Part shown: one piece after another, positions 18,364 through 27,409 of the stretch
Numbering within the stretch: the first letter of the stretch is position 1
Layout: each line of letters begins with the position of its first letter
Source: Schaalia odontolytica
GTDB lineage: Bacteria; Actinomycetota; Actinomycetes; Actinomycetales; Actinomycetaceae
NCBI RefSeq assembly: GCF_024584435.1
Contig: NZ_CP102197.1
Location: forward strand, 1,612,001 to 1,676,000
Length of the DNA stretch: 64,000 nucleotides
Reading direction: 5' to 3'
The notes under the pieces: model-generated
Told to the model about the DNA's origin: nothing
What the model saw: only the letters and a program-made list of their open reading frames with translations
The model's database searches: none
Position numbers and translations under genes: made by a program

Positions 18364-18956
18364 GGTCTCTTAGGGCGAGGAAGATCGCGAGAAGACTGGC
18401 ACAACACCCCAAGCCGGCCAACAGGAGGAACTCACACTCCAACTCAGCGCGTAACCCAACCCGAAGGACACAAAACGAGTACACCACTCCACAGCGCTTG
18501 ACCACACCTCGGAAGGTTGACGTGCCCAAGTCTTGTTACAAACGTCGTCAATCCGCAGCAATATCAGTCCTTCTCCGCACCTGGATGTTACAAACGTCGT
18601 CATTCACGCCTGAAATCACCTAGTTTCGGCTGTTTTGTCGGCAGATTGACGACGTTTGTAACACAAAGCGCTAAACCTCCTTTGAAAAGGGGGTGGTTTG
18701 ACGACGTTTGTAACAAAACAAGGCGTACAAAGAAGACCACGTATCCATCAGCACCGAGCAGGCCCCGTTGATGCGCACATCAGATGCACGCATGCTCCAG
18801 CATTATGCACGCGCTAAATTCTGACACCGCGCAGATCGCCTACTCGTTCTGGATAGGTTACTAATCCAGAACGCAATCCCCTATCGGGATCGTCGCAACC
18901 TATACAGTACGCGCGCCTCATTGCTATATGCCCACTCAGCGCCCTTTGCTCGGTCC
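18364..18956. other. Long 3'-3' intergenic region without a gene
   Basis: 593 bases between two converging genes, lower in GC than its surroundings. No convincing coding frame. It holds the mirror-symmetric 17-bp repeat set (18534-18715) and a perfect 10-bp hairpin at 18845-18873 (CGTTCTGGAT/ATCCAGAACG, 9-base loop) that could end transcription of the EamA gene. A remnant of a small mobile element, or an unannotated RNA, would fit. Confidence 0.7.
18534..18715. repeat. Four copies of a 17-bp motif in mirror symmetry
   Basis: TGTTACAAACGTCGTCA occurs exactly at 18534-18550 and 18586-18602, and its reverse complement at 18647-18663 and 18699-18715. Both direct pairs are spaced 52 bases (about five helical turns), and the whole set is symmetric about 18624/18625. 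The sequences between copies are unrelated, so this is not a simple duplicated inverted repeat. It looks like a protein-binding array (operator, recombination or transposase site). I do not recognise the motif. Confidence 0.85.
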
Positions 18957-19817
18957 CTACGCGCGCGAGGCCAGCCAGACCGCAACCGACACCAGGACCA
19001 GGCCGATCAACTCGAATACGCCGGGAATCTGCCGCAGCATGACGGCCCCGACCAGGGCAGACGTGGCTGGCAGGATAGCGGCGAACAGCGCGAAGGTCGA
19101 CGCGGCCAGGCGTCGCATCGCGAGCGCCTCGAAAGTGTAGGGAATCGCGGTGGACAGCAGACCCACGCCGATAACGATCGCGATCAGCTTCCACGAGACC
19201 GTGGCCGCGATCGCGCCCGGCCCAAGGACGGGCGCGAAAAACAGGGTGCCCCACGCGCAACCGAGCGCCAGGTTCGTCACCCCGTCACGCGTGGTCGATG
19301 CCTTCTGCCCGACGACGATGTAGGCCGACCAGGCGAGGGCCGCCAGGAGGATCCAGGCGACGCCGACGCGCACACTCGGCACGCTCAGGTCGAGGGCGAG
19401 CCCGCCGATGCACGCAACGCCCGCGAACGCGAGAACCGCGGCGATGCGCGGCCGCCAGCCACGGCCTCGGATGACGGCGACGGCGACGGGGCCGATGAAC
19501 TCGATGGACACGGCGGTTCCCAGGGGGATGCGCGCGATCGACTCGTAGAACGATGAGTTCATGGTCACGATGATGACGCCGAAGAGCGCGGAGACCACCA
19601 GGTCGGAGCGCGTGAGGCCACCCCGCCAGGGGCGTTTCCAGGCGAGGAGAACGACCGCGCCGGTCAGGACGCGCCACCACGCGACGGAGGCCGGTTCGAC
19701 GGAGGCGAAGGCGATGACCGCGAGCGCCGCGCCCACGTACTGGATGAGGCCGGAGCCGACGATGTAGAGCTGGGGCGGGATACGGTCGGTGACGGGACGC
19801 GGAGCGGGCGCGCTCAC
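18957..19817 (-). CDS. EamA/DMT-family transporter
   Basis: 286 residues, about ten transmembrane segments made of two EamA repeats. The GTG start at 19817 overlaps the msrB stop by four bases (GTGA), so it is translationally coupled to msrB. Sequence features such as [12 protein letters not shown] and the second-half [16 protein letters not shown] resemble the RhtA branch, which exports threonine/homoserine and other amino acids or metabolites. Substrate not determined. Confidence 0.85.
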   Translation of the reverse strand: MSAPAPRPVTDRIPPQLYIVGSGLIQYVGAALAVIAFASVEPASVAWWRVLTGAVVLLAWKRPWRGGLTRSDLVVSALFGVIIVTMNSSFYESIARIPLGTAVSIEFIGPVAVAVIRGRGWRPRIAAVLAFAGVACIGGLALDLSVPSVRVGVAWILLAALAWSAYIVVGQKASTTRDGVTNLALGCAWGTLFFAPVLGPGAIAATVSWKLIAIVIGVGLLSTAIPYTFEALAMRRLAASTFALFAAILPATSALVGAVMLRQIPGVFELIGLVLVSVAVWLASRA

Positions 19818-20218
19818 TGGGCCGGGGCGAAGGTGAGAGCCGCGGAGTTCATGCAGTAGCGCATGCCGGTGGGTTGTCCCGGGGCGTCCGGGAAAACGTG
19901 GCCGAGGTGGGAGCCACACGTCGCGCAGCGCACCTCGGTTCGTGTCATGCCGTGGCTCGTGTCAACGCGCTCGGTGGTGGCGCCTTCGTGGGCTTGGAAG
20001 AAGGAGGGCCAGCCGCAGGCCGAGTCGAACTTTGTGTCGGAATCGAAGAGCGCGGATCCGCAGGCGGCGCACGAGTAGGTGCCGACCCGGGACTCGTCGA
20101 GGAGCTCGCCGGTGAAGGGACGCTCAGTGCCAGCTTCGCGCAGCACGTGGTAGCGCATGGGGCTGAGGAGTCTCTTCCATTCGGCGTCGGTACGGGCGGC
20201 GGGGTCGGTGTTGCTCAT
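19814..20218 (-). CDS. msrB: Peptide-methionine (R)-S-oxide reductase
   Basis: Repairs methionine-R-sulfoxide in proteins using thioredoxin. 134 residues, single MsrB domain. Zinc-binding pairs CAAC and CATC are both present, with GWPSFF and the catalytic RYCMNSAAL (Cys at the active site). First gene of an apparent two-gene unit with the EamA transporter. Confidence 0.95.
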   Translation of the reverse strand: MSNTDPAARTDAEWKRLLSPMRYHVLREAGTERPFTGELLDESRVGTYSCAACGSALFDSDTKFDSACGWPSFFQAHEGATTERVDTSHGMTRTEVRCATCGSHLGHVFPDAPGQPTGMRYCMNSAALTFAPAQ

Positions 20219-20333
20219 GCTCCCATTGTCCCGCGCCGCCCGCGCCTGCGCATGTTTCGCGCGCCGGCACGGGCGGCGTGGTTTCCTCGAGCGGGCCTCG
20301 CGGGCGAGGCCATCGCCCGCTCACCGGTCCCCG

Positions 20334-23300
20334 TCACTCGTTGGTGGCGGGCTTTGCGCTGGAGGTCTTCTGGCCGCTCTTCTTTGTGGCGGTGTTCTTC
20401 TTCGCGGTGCCCTTCTTTGCCGGGGCCTTCTTCGCGGTGCTCTTTTTCGCCGCGCTCTTCTTGGCCGGGGCCTTCGCGGCGGCCGAGGTCTTCTTTGTCG
20501 GTGTTTTCGCACCGCTCCCCTTCGCCGGGTCCGCTTTCTTGGCGGCTCCCTTGCTGGCGCCCGACTTCTTGGCCGGGGTCTTGCGGGCAGACGCCGCGTT
20601 GCCGGGGGGTTGCCGATCCGCCGACGCGGGGATGATGAGCGTGTCGTCGAGGGCGGGTTGTTCCTCCGGGGCTTGCTGGCCGTCGAGGGCGGGCATGGTC
20701 CGGGTGGTGTCGAGCGCGGGGAGGACCTCAGTGGAGTCGGCGGCGCGCTCATCCTTGGGGGTAGCCGCATCCGGTTCCTCCGAGGAAGCGGCGTCGGCGT
20801 CGGACGCACTCTCGGCCTCGGCGAGGGCGCTGCTGGCCTCCTCTCGCGCCCCGGCCTGCGCCTCCTCAGGGGAGGCGGCGCCGACGGGGCGAGCCTCCTC
20901 GTGCGGCTCCTCAGCGGGGGAGGCCTCGGCCCGCAGGGCCTCGGCGACGCGCTCACCGGGGGCCGGGGAGGGGAAGAAGTCCATGATGGACACGCGCTGC
21001 GGCGTGATCCTCGGCGTGGGGCGCGTTTCGGCGTCCAGGCGCGCCTCCTCGGCGACTGCGTACCAGCCGGGGTGAACGTCGGGCTGGTCGGCGTCCTCGG
21101 CCTCGTCTCGTGACGCGGCCATCTCGGCGGGCGTGGGGGCGGGCGGAGGGACGAGGGCGGGGCTGAGCGCCTGCACCGTGTCCGTCATGACGGGGCGGCC
21201 GGTGCGCTCGGGCGGGGGCACCTGGACGGGGTGCTTGACGGAGGTTTCGCGCGCGGGAATCGGCGTGGTCTCCTGCTGGTCCGGCGAGGTCGGCGCCTGG
21301 GGCGAGGCATCGACCGTCTCCTCGCCGCTCTCGTCCGCAGGTCCGGCCTGGTGGGGCGCGCCGTCCCTCTCGGAGGCCCTTGTCGAGGACTCGTCGACGC
21401 CATCCTCCGGCTCGGCGGAGGCGTCCCGCGTCGCGGGGACGGATTCGGGCGCGGACGGCTGTGCTCGGAGGGCCTCCGCGGCGGAGCCGGTCTCGTCGCC
21501 GACCGTCTCTTCTGCGCCGATCGCCGCCTCGGGATCGCTTTCGTCTGCGGGCGCGGCCTGATCGGTCACGGCGTCGTTCGCGGGAGCCAGAGCGGCGTTC
21601 TCGTTGCCCTCGCGTTCGCATGGCTCCCCGCTCGCGGCCGCGGCGTCGGCATCGACGGGTTCGACGCCGACCGCGGCGAGCGCGGTCGTCACCTCGGGAT
21701 CGAGGGCGGCGCGGCCGCCTCTACCCTCTCGACGGTCGCGGGCCCGGCGTGAATCGGCCTCGCGCTCGGCGTATGCCTCCTCGCCGGGGCCTTCCAGGGC
21801 GGCGGCGCGTTCGTCGGCGTCCGCTGACCCCGAGAAGAAGCGCTCACCCCGGCCGACGGCAGGCGCGGGCCGGGTCTGGGCGGCCTGCTGGGCGGGCCTG
21901 GCAGCAGCCTCAATGATCTTGCGCAGCGCGGACTTGGAGAGGACCTGTGTTTCATCCGGCGAGTGGCCACCTTCGGCGAGGGCACGCTGGCGGTCGGCCA
22001 TGGCGCGCCGGCGGGCTCGCTTCGCTTTGCGGCGAGCGGCAACCATGCGTGCGGCGTGGGCGGCATCGTGGAGGACTCCTGCCTGCGGGTCGTTCTCCGC
22101 AGCACCGGGTGCCGCGGACGCCGCCCCGCCGGTGGCGGATTCGGCCGTTGCGCGCCCGTCTCCTCGCGAGGGGGCACCAGTGGTGGGCGCGGACTCGTTC
22201 ACGCCGGAGATTCCGGCGAGCTCGGAGGCCAGACGCGCGATGCGTTCGCGACTGTTGTCGTATTCGACGGTGACCGTCTTGCGGGGTTCGATGCGTTGCG
22301 CGGGGCGCGCCCACGGCTCTTCGGTGACGATCCACGCGATGAGCTGTTCGCGCAGGTAGGCGCGCAAGTCCGACAGGGCGCCCGAGTGCTTGGCCGAGAC
22401 GAGGACCCGCACCGTGACCGTGTACTCGTCGGAGTCAGTGATCTGGACGCCCCAGGTGCGCCCGTCCCACAGGTCGGTGGCGTCCAGGAGGTTCTCGACC
22501 TTGGCGCGGATCAGGCTCATCGGGGCGGTCCAGTCAAGCTTGAGTTCGACCGTCCCCAGCTGGGCGGCGGCGCGGCGCGTCCAGTTCTCGAAGGGCGTGG
22601 TGGTGAAGTAGCGGCACGGAACGATGAGGCGTCGCTCGTCCCAGATGCGCACCACGACGTAGGACAGGGTGATCTCCTCGACGGAGCCGGTTTCCTGCTT
22701 GTCGCCGGCGACGACGACATCGCCGACACGGATCGCATCGGTGAAGGCCAACTGGAGGCCGGCGAAGACGTTGCCGAGGGTCTGCTGTGCCGCGAGGCCA
22801 ACGATGACGGAAAGGAGGCCAGCCGACGCGAGGAGGGTGGTCATCGCTTGGCGGGCCGCCTCGAAGGTGCCGATGATGGCCACGATGCCGACGCCAACGA
22901 TGATGGATTGGGTCAGCCTGCGAAAGACCTGCGCCTGCGTTTCGAAGCGGCGCGAGCGCCCCTTGTCGGCCGACTGGCGAGCCTTTGCGGCGTCCTCGAA
23001 CACCCAGGCGGCCGCGTACGCCATCCAGGTCAGGAAGGCCAGACCGACGACGAGGAGGATGTGCATAAGAAAGGTGGTGACCGAGGTGCCCTCCCAGTCG
23101 GAGAGGCCGGGGTTGACCAGGGCGATCCCCTCGCCCACCCAGGCTCCCCAGGCGGCGAAGGTGAAGTAGGCGGGCTGGTGTATCCGTCTCAAGATCGACG
23201 AGGCGGTGGCCGACTTGGCGAGTGCCTTACGCCCCAGGGCGGATAGGACGACCGAAACGACGACGCCGACGATGGCGCCGAGAATCGGGCCGAGGATGAG

Positions 23301-23420
23301 GAGCGTGATGTCGATGGTGGTCACGACCGCTACCTCGGCCCCGGACTGTGGGCTTGCGACCACCTGCGTGAGCGAGGAGGAGGCTTGCACAAAGGGGCCA
23401 AGTGCTGATGTCATAGTCAT
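20334..23420 (-). CDS. MscS-family mechanosensitive channel with a long acidic region and Lys/Ala-rich tail
   Basis: 1028 residues, about three times the length of E. coli MscS. Residues 1-230 hold several transmembrane helices; the pore helix and beta domain follow (GLAAQQTLGNVFAGLQLAFTD, then IRVGDVVV). After about residue 430 the protein is low-complexity, rich in Ala, Glu, Pro, Asp and Ser, for some 500 residues. The last about 80 residues are a histone-H1-like Lys/Ala/Pro repeat (KKAPAKKGTAKKNTATKK) at the cytoplasmic end. By family it opens under membrane tension to release solutes; the tail may bind nucleic acid or the membrane surface. Confidence 0.85.
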   Translation of the reverse strand: MTMTSALGPFVQASSSLTQVVASPQSGAEVAVVTTIDITLLILGPILGAIVGVVVSVVLSALGRKALAKSATASSILRRIHQPAYFTFAAWGAWVGEGIALVNPGLSDWEGTSVTTFLMHILLVVGLAFLTWMAYAAAWVFEDAAKARQSADKGRSRRFETQAQVFRRLTQSIIVGVGIVAIIGTFEAARQAMTTLLASAGLLSVIVGLAAQQTLGNVFAGLQLAFTDAIRVGDVVVAGDKQETGSVEEITLSYVVVRIWDERRLIVPCRYFTTTPFENWTRRAAAQLGTVELKLDWTAPMSLIRAKVENLLDATDLWDGRTWGVQITDSDEYTVTVRVLVSAKHSGALSDLRAYLREQLIAWIVTEEPWARPAQRIEPRKTVTVEYDNSRERIARLASELAGISGVNESAPTTGAPSRGDGRATAESATGGAASAAPGAAENDPQAGVLHDAAHAARMVAARRKAKRARRRAMADRQRALAEGGHSPDETQVLSKSALRKIIEAAARPAQQAAQTRPAPAVGRGERFFSGSADADERAAALEGPGEEAYAEREADSRRARDRREGRGGRAALDPEVTTALAAVGVEPVDADAAAASGEPCEREGNENAALAPANDAVTDQAAPADESDPEAAIGAEETVGDETGSAAEALRAQPSAPESVPATRDASAEPEDGVDESSTRASERDGAPHQAGPADESGEETVDASPQAPTSPDQQETTPIPARETSVKHPVQVPPPERTGRPVMTDTVQALSPALVPPPAPTPAEMAASRDEAEDADQPDVHPGWYAVAEEARLDAETRPTPRITPQRVSIMDFFPSPAPGERVAEALRAEASPAEEPHEEARPVGAASPEEAQAGAREEASSALAEAESASDADAASSEEPDAATPKDERAADSTEVLPALDTTRTMPALDGQQAPEEQPALDDTLIIPASADRQPPGNAASARKTPAKKSGASKGAAKKADPAKGSGAKTPTKKTSAAAKAPAKKSAAKKSTAKKAPAKKGTAKKNTATKKSGQKTSSAKPATNE

Positions 23421-23584
23421 ACGGTTAAGCGTAGGTCCGCTACCTGGTTAAATCCTGGACGTTCCACGAGAACCCAACCTTATCAGGTAATGTGTCAGGC
23501 GTCACGCCTCCCCGTTTTGACGTGAGGGGCCGGTTCTGCCTAAGCTAACTCCCGTCTTCGGACGCCAGTTCGACGGCCAAGCAG

Positions 23585-23660
<76 letters not shown>

Positions 23661-23710
23661 GCCGGTCGCGCGCGTGAACGGCATAACTCAATAGGTCTTA
23701 CCTGTTGTAA

Positions 23711-23784
23711 GGCCCCGTAGCGCAGTTGGTTAGCGCGCCGCCCTGTCACGGCGGAGGTCGCGGGTTCAAGTCCCGTCGGGGTCG
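23711..23784 (+). tRNA. tRNA-Asp (anticodon GTC)
   Basis: Acceptor GGCCCCG with CGGGGTC, D-arm GCGCAGTTGGTTAGCGC, anticodon loop CTGTCAC, T-arm CGGGTTCAAGTCCCG. CCA not encoded. Confidence 0.95.
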
Positions 23785-23812
23785 CCGACCAGACCGTTTC
23801 GGTTCAGGTCTT

Positions 23813-23888
23813 GGCTCTGTAGCTCAGTTGGTAGAGCGTTCGACTGAAAATCGAAAGGTCACCGGATCGACGCCGGTCGGAGCCACCA
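23813..23888 (+). tRNA. tRNA-Phe (anticodon GAA), CCA encoded
   Basis: Acceptor GGCTCTG with CGGAGCC and encoded ACCA; anticodon loop CTGAAAA. The T-arm reads CCGGATCGACGCCGG, with ATCGA where TTCGA is usual. Confidence 0.93.
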
Positions 23889-23891
23889 GTT

Positions 23892-23921
23892 AGCCCCGAA
23901 GCTCACGCTTCGGGGCTTTTT
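23892..23921 (+). terminator. Rho-independent terminator of the tRNA cluster
   Basis: AGCCCCGAAGC and GCTTCGGGGCT form a perfect 11-bp stem with loop TCAC, followed by TTTTT. Confidence 0.95.
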
Positions 23922-24030
23922 GTTGCGCCGAGATCGAGGCCGCCGGCACGTCGCCACCCCCACCACGTCAGACCGATTCACCACTCCTCGTCGACGTCGG
24001 CGCCATCACAATCGTTGCGGATTATAGGAT

Positions 24031-24173
24031 GCTGCACCCGTTGGGGGGCGCTGCACCCGTTGGGGGACGCTGCACCCGTTGGGGGGCGTTGCACCCGTTG
24101 GGGGGCGTTGCACCCGTTAGGGGACGCTGCACCCGTTGGGGGACGCTGCACCCGTTGGGGGGCGTTGCACCCG
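24031..24173. repeat. 19-bp tandem repeat, about 7.5 units
   Basis: Unit G(C/T)TGCACCCGTTGGGGG(G/A)C repeated with an exact 19-base period; the last unit is partial (ends ACCCGATCAG). Units differ only at a few sites (C/T at position 2, G/A near the end, one GTTAGGGG). It occupies most of the 306-base gap between the tRNA terminator and the next gene. No coding potential. It may be an iterated protein-binding site or a simple minisatellite. Confidence 0.9.
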
Positions 24174-24227
24174 ATCAGAAGGGGTGTTATGCATACCGAT
24201 CGGGTGTAGTGCCGGTGTGAACGAGGC

Positions 24228-24518
24228 TCACCGCGGTCGCGCGCCGAAAGTCGCGCGCAAAGCGAGGGGCCGCCGCTCAAGCGACGACCATCCCGAGCGA
24301 AGGTGCTCGAAGGCAGCCGGCAACAGTTCGGGACGCGTCTTGATCGCCCCCGTGGCGGAGTCATCGTCGGCGGCGTCCAGCCCGAAGCTGACGTCGCGGA
24401 TCGTAGCCGTCCATTCAGCAAAGCACAGCTCGCAGGTTCCCGAGTTCACCTCCCGCCGATACGCGCTGCCAACCTTGGCGATCCAAGGGCGGATCGCCAC
24501 TACTTCTCCCGTGCTCAC
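24228..24518 (-). CDS. Small hypothetical protein
   Basis: 96 residues from a GTG at 24518 with GAGGG just upstream (the frame is open further but without a ribosome site). Contains an isolated CELC pair and no other recognisable motif. Sits among array debris and repeats in an accessory stretch; I do not recognise it. It could be a remnant. Confidence 0.35.
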   Translation of the reverse strand: MSTGEVVAIRPWIAKVGSAYRREVNSGTCELCFAEWTATIRDVSFGLDAADDDSATGAIKTRPELLPAAFEHLRSGWSSLERRPLALRATFGARPR

Positions 24519-24711
24519 GTTTCCCTCTTGTGGCCGAGATTGTGCGAACCGGCAACCATACGCCCACGACGCCCACCGACGCAACTAGATCCCTACGGGA
24601 TTCCCTTCCGCTAGTGCGGCGTGACGGGCACACGCCTTTGCCGGTCTCCCCTGTCTGCTCCGGTTGTGGAGGGCGAACGGGTGGCACTCGATCGTAATGG
24701 TCTGCATGTTG

Positions 24712-24739
24712 GGCTCATCCCCGCTCACGCGAGGAAAAC
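24712..24739 (-). repeat. Orphan CRISPR repeat
   Basis: 27 of 28 bases match the A-variant repeat of the main array (one G-to-A change in the GGGG arm), same orientation, but 719 bases from the nearest array repeat and with no second repeat one period away on either side. It directly abuts a truncated coding frame at 24740. Confidence 0.85.
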
Positions 24740-25030
24740 CAGATCCGCACTGCTATCGAGATCAAGGTCAGTAGAGCCGACGCCAGGCGCGAGACGTGGG
24801 CGAAGGTTCGCCCCCGGAAGCGTGTCACACACCGATTCTTGTACGCCGTACCCGCCGGTCTCCTCGACACAAGCCCAGTCATTGACGTATCAATCGGCAT
24901 CGTCTGGGTACATGCCGACGGATCAATTGAGTGGCGACGCAAGTGCAAAATCAACCACATGCCCGAACCACTCCCCGGCCTGGTCGTCGAAAACATCGCC
25001 CACCGCGCCTCAGCATACGCAATCAAGTAG
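24740..25030 (+). pseudogene. C-terminal fragment of a PD-(D/E)XK nuclease-like protein
   Basis: An open frame enters from the orphan CRISPR repeat and ends at a TAG at 25028-25030, with no credible start of its own (a TTG at 24839 lacks support). The fragment reads EIKVSRADARRETW, then HRFLYAVPAGLL, then GIVWVHADGS. This resembles the ExK strand and following segments of MmcB-like/phage PD-(D/E)XK nucleases. The N-terminal acidic residue of the active site is missing, so it is a broken gene. The family call is by eye and moderate. Confidence 0.5.
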
Positions 25031-25144
25031 CAACGACAAGCAAATTGTGATACTGTCACCCATGAAGTGGGTGAAGTTTGTCCCAAGCTTGACACACATG
25101 CTATTTTCATGTTGACAGCACCACCCGCCATGCTAGGAGCAACG

Positions 25145-25306
25145 ATGCCCCGCACAAAACGCATCACCCTCGATATCCGCACGAAGAGCGGCGCGCGGAA
25201 ACTCGCCGCCCTCGTCGCCGACGGCTGGGTCATTATCAGCGAGCACAAGCGTGGCCTGCTCGAGTGGAAGCCCGGCCAGGTTGACTACGTGCTCACCAAG
25301 AAGTGA
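25145..25306 (+). CDS. Small hypothetical protein
   Basis: 53 residues: ATG with TAGGAGCA upstream, rich in Lys and Arg in the first half (MPRTKRITLDIRTKSG), ending DYVLTKK. A TTGACA lies about 30 bases before the start and may be its -35. The coding frame converges with the HTH fragment at the array end, stop codons touching. Function unknown. Confidence 0.55.
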   Translation: MPRTKRITLDIRTKSGARKLAALVADGWVIISEHKRGLLEWKPGQVDYVLTKK

Positions 25307-25447
25307 TCACTCGCGCGTCCAGCGCTTGATGGCTCGCTGGTAGGCGTTGTACGCCGCCTGCCAAGTCAACCCCGTGGCCAGACAAATGTCCGCCCATGGG
25401 ACGCGCGCTTCGTACGCGGCGACGATGAGTGGCTCATCTCCGCTCAC
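25307..25447 (-). pseudogene. HTH-like C-terminal fragment abutting the CRISPR array
   Basis: A frame reads out of the last (distal) array repeat and encodes LIVAAYEARVPWADICLATG then LTWQAAYNAYQRAIKRW and stop. This has the spacing of a helix-turn-helix. The only in-frame start is a GTG inside the repeat, giving 46 codons; upstream in the spacer it is closed. I read it as the tail of a DNA-binding protein cut off where the array begins, though a tiny gene is possible. Confidence 0.4.
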
Positions 25448-27409
25448 GCGGGGAAAACGATGTCGCGTTCGATGGAATGAGTGACCTCACGGGATCATCC
25501 CCGCTCACGCGGGGAAAACGCCGCGATGAGGCTTACCTCATCCATGGGATGAGGCTCATCCCCGCTCGCGCGGGGAAAACGTGGCATCCGTCGGGGGATG
25601 CGTCTGAACTGCCGGCTCATCCCCGCTCGCGCGGGGAAAACCACTTGCTCACCGCGAACCAGGACGGCGCGACCGGCTCATCCCCGCTCGCGCGGGGAAA
25701 ACGTATCCACACCTATCATGCTCTCAATCTGGCTCGGCTCATCCCCGCTCGCGCGGGGAAAACTTGAGAACCCTGTTTCCTCAAAGTTGAAGGATCGGCT
25801 CATCCCCGCTCGCGCGGGGAAAACTTGAGAACCCTGTTTCCTCAAAGTTGAAGGATCGGCTCATCCCCGCTCGCGCGGGGAAAACGGCTCAACCTCGAAA
25901 CGAACGACGCCCTGAAGCGGCTCATCCCCGCTCGCGCGGGGAAAACTCCGCCCGCCTCGCCGTCGCGGTCGATCATGAGGGCTCATCCCCGCTCGCGCGG
26001 GGAAAACAGGAGAACCCCACGGCACGCTCCTGTTTGACTAGGCTCATCCCCGCTCGCGCGGGGAAAACAGGAAACCCTGACGGATCATCCTGAGGATCCA
26101 CGGCTCATCCCCGCTCGCGCGGGGAAAACAGGAAACCCTGACGGATCATCCTGAGGATCCACGGCTCATCCCCGCTCGCGCGGGGAAAACGGGTCGAGGC
26201 TGTCGGCGAGGGCGAGCCAGTCGGGCTCATCCCCGCTCGCGCGGGGAAAACGGAGGCGTCTTCTACGAGACCGGCGAGCCGGTCGGCTCATCCCCGCTCG
26301 CGCGGGGAAAACGCCAGACTCCCCGCCCGGCCCTTCCCTATCTAGGGCTCATCCCCGCTCGCGCGGGGAAAACAACGCCGTGAGATAGAAGTTCGCCTCG
26401 GCGTGCGGCTCATCCCCGCTCGCGCGGGGAAAACCTCGTCCTCGGCTTCGGCGAGCGCGCGCGGTGGCTCATCCCCGCTCGCGCGGGGAAAACTGTGTCC
26501 TTGCGGGGCTGGTGTGCGGGCGGGCGGGCTCATCCCCGCTCACGCGGGGAAAACCGGCGGTATCGACGATGACCGCTACTCGGTCCCGGCTCATCCCCGC
26601 TCGCGCGGGGAAAACAAGTCGGTTTTTCTGACTGGCCTTGAACGGGCCGGCTCATCCCCGCTCGCGCGGGGAAAACGTCTGGGGGCTTAATCGGGGCGCG
26701 CGTCGTGAGGGCTCATCCCCGCTCGCGCGGGGAAAACGCGGCGGCGGCGGGGTCGACGCCGTCGGCGAGGGGCTCATCCCCGCTCGCGCGGGGAAAACAG
26801 GTGCAAAACCAACGGTGCAAAATGCCGACGGGGCTCATCCCCGCTCGCGCGGGGAAAACAGGTCGACTGCGGCGCATGGGGTGGGGGGTTACGGCTCATC
26901 CCCGCTCACGCGGGGAAAACGCACGACACCCAGATGTAATCGATGCCACGCCGGGCTCATCCCCGCTCACGCGGGGAAAACTACGGAACTGACCGTCGGT
27001 GCTATTAACCCTGGGGCTCATCCCCGCTCACGCGGGGAAAACCGCACAACGTCACGCAAGGGCGTTTTAAGCCCAGGCTCATCCCCGCTCACGCGGGGAA
27101 AACGCCGAGGATCGCCAGGCGGCCCTCAATAAGATGGGCTCATCCCCGCTCACGCGGGGAAAACACCCGATCGCCCTGGGCGCTCGCTCAGCGAAGCGGC
27201 TCATCCCCGCTCACGCGGGGAAAACGGGCGGCCCGCTCGGTCGACGCATCGTCGAGCAGGCTCATCCCCGCTCACGCGGGGAAAACTGATCTCCACCGTT
27301 ATCGGCGTCATCTCTGGCAGGCTCATCCCCGCTCACGCGGGGAAAACCCTCGACAAGCGCCTCCTCACACCCGCCGGCATCGGCTCATCCCCGCTCGCGC
27401 GGGGAAAAC
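25431..27409 (-). CRISPR. Type I-E CRISPR array, 33 repeats and 32 spacers
   Basis: 28-bp repeats with a 61-base period (33-base spacers; one of 31 and one of 34). On the plus strand each reads GGCTCATCCCCGCTC, then GCGCGGGGAAAAC or ACGCGGGGAAAAC. crRNA sense is therefore minus, the same strand as cas, with a CCCCGC/GCGGGG hairpin and a handle AUGAGCC. Repeats 1, 2, 19 and 25-32 (counted from the left) carry the A variant, the rest the G variant; repeats 1 and 2 also have single changes typical of the old distal end. Two spacers are duplicated in tandem (25764/25825 and 26069/26130). The base after the repeat in crRNA sense is G or C in about 26 of 33 cases, suggesting it derives from the PAM. 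No leader remains. Confidence 0.99.

Noticed and set aside
25300..25430. A leader at the left end of the array
   Set aside because: Repeat orientation and the degenerate repeats 1-2 show that this is the distal end; the leader side is the cas2 side.
26403..27132. Open frames within the CRISPR array with repeated Ser/Pro/Leu/Ala/Arg/Gly/Lys blocks
   Set aside because: They are translations of the repeats themselves.
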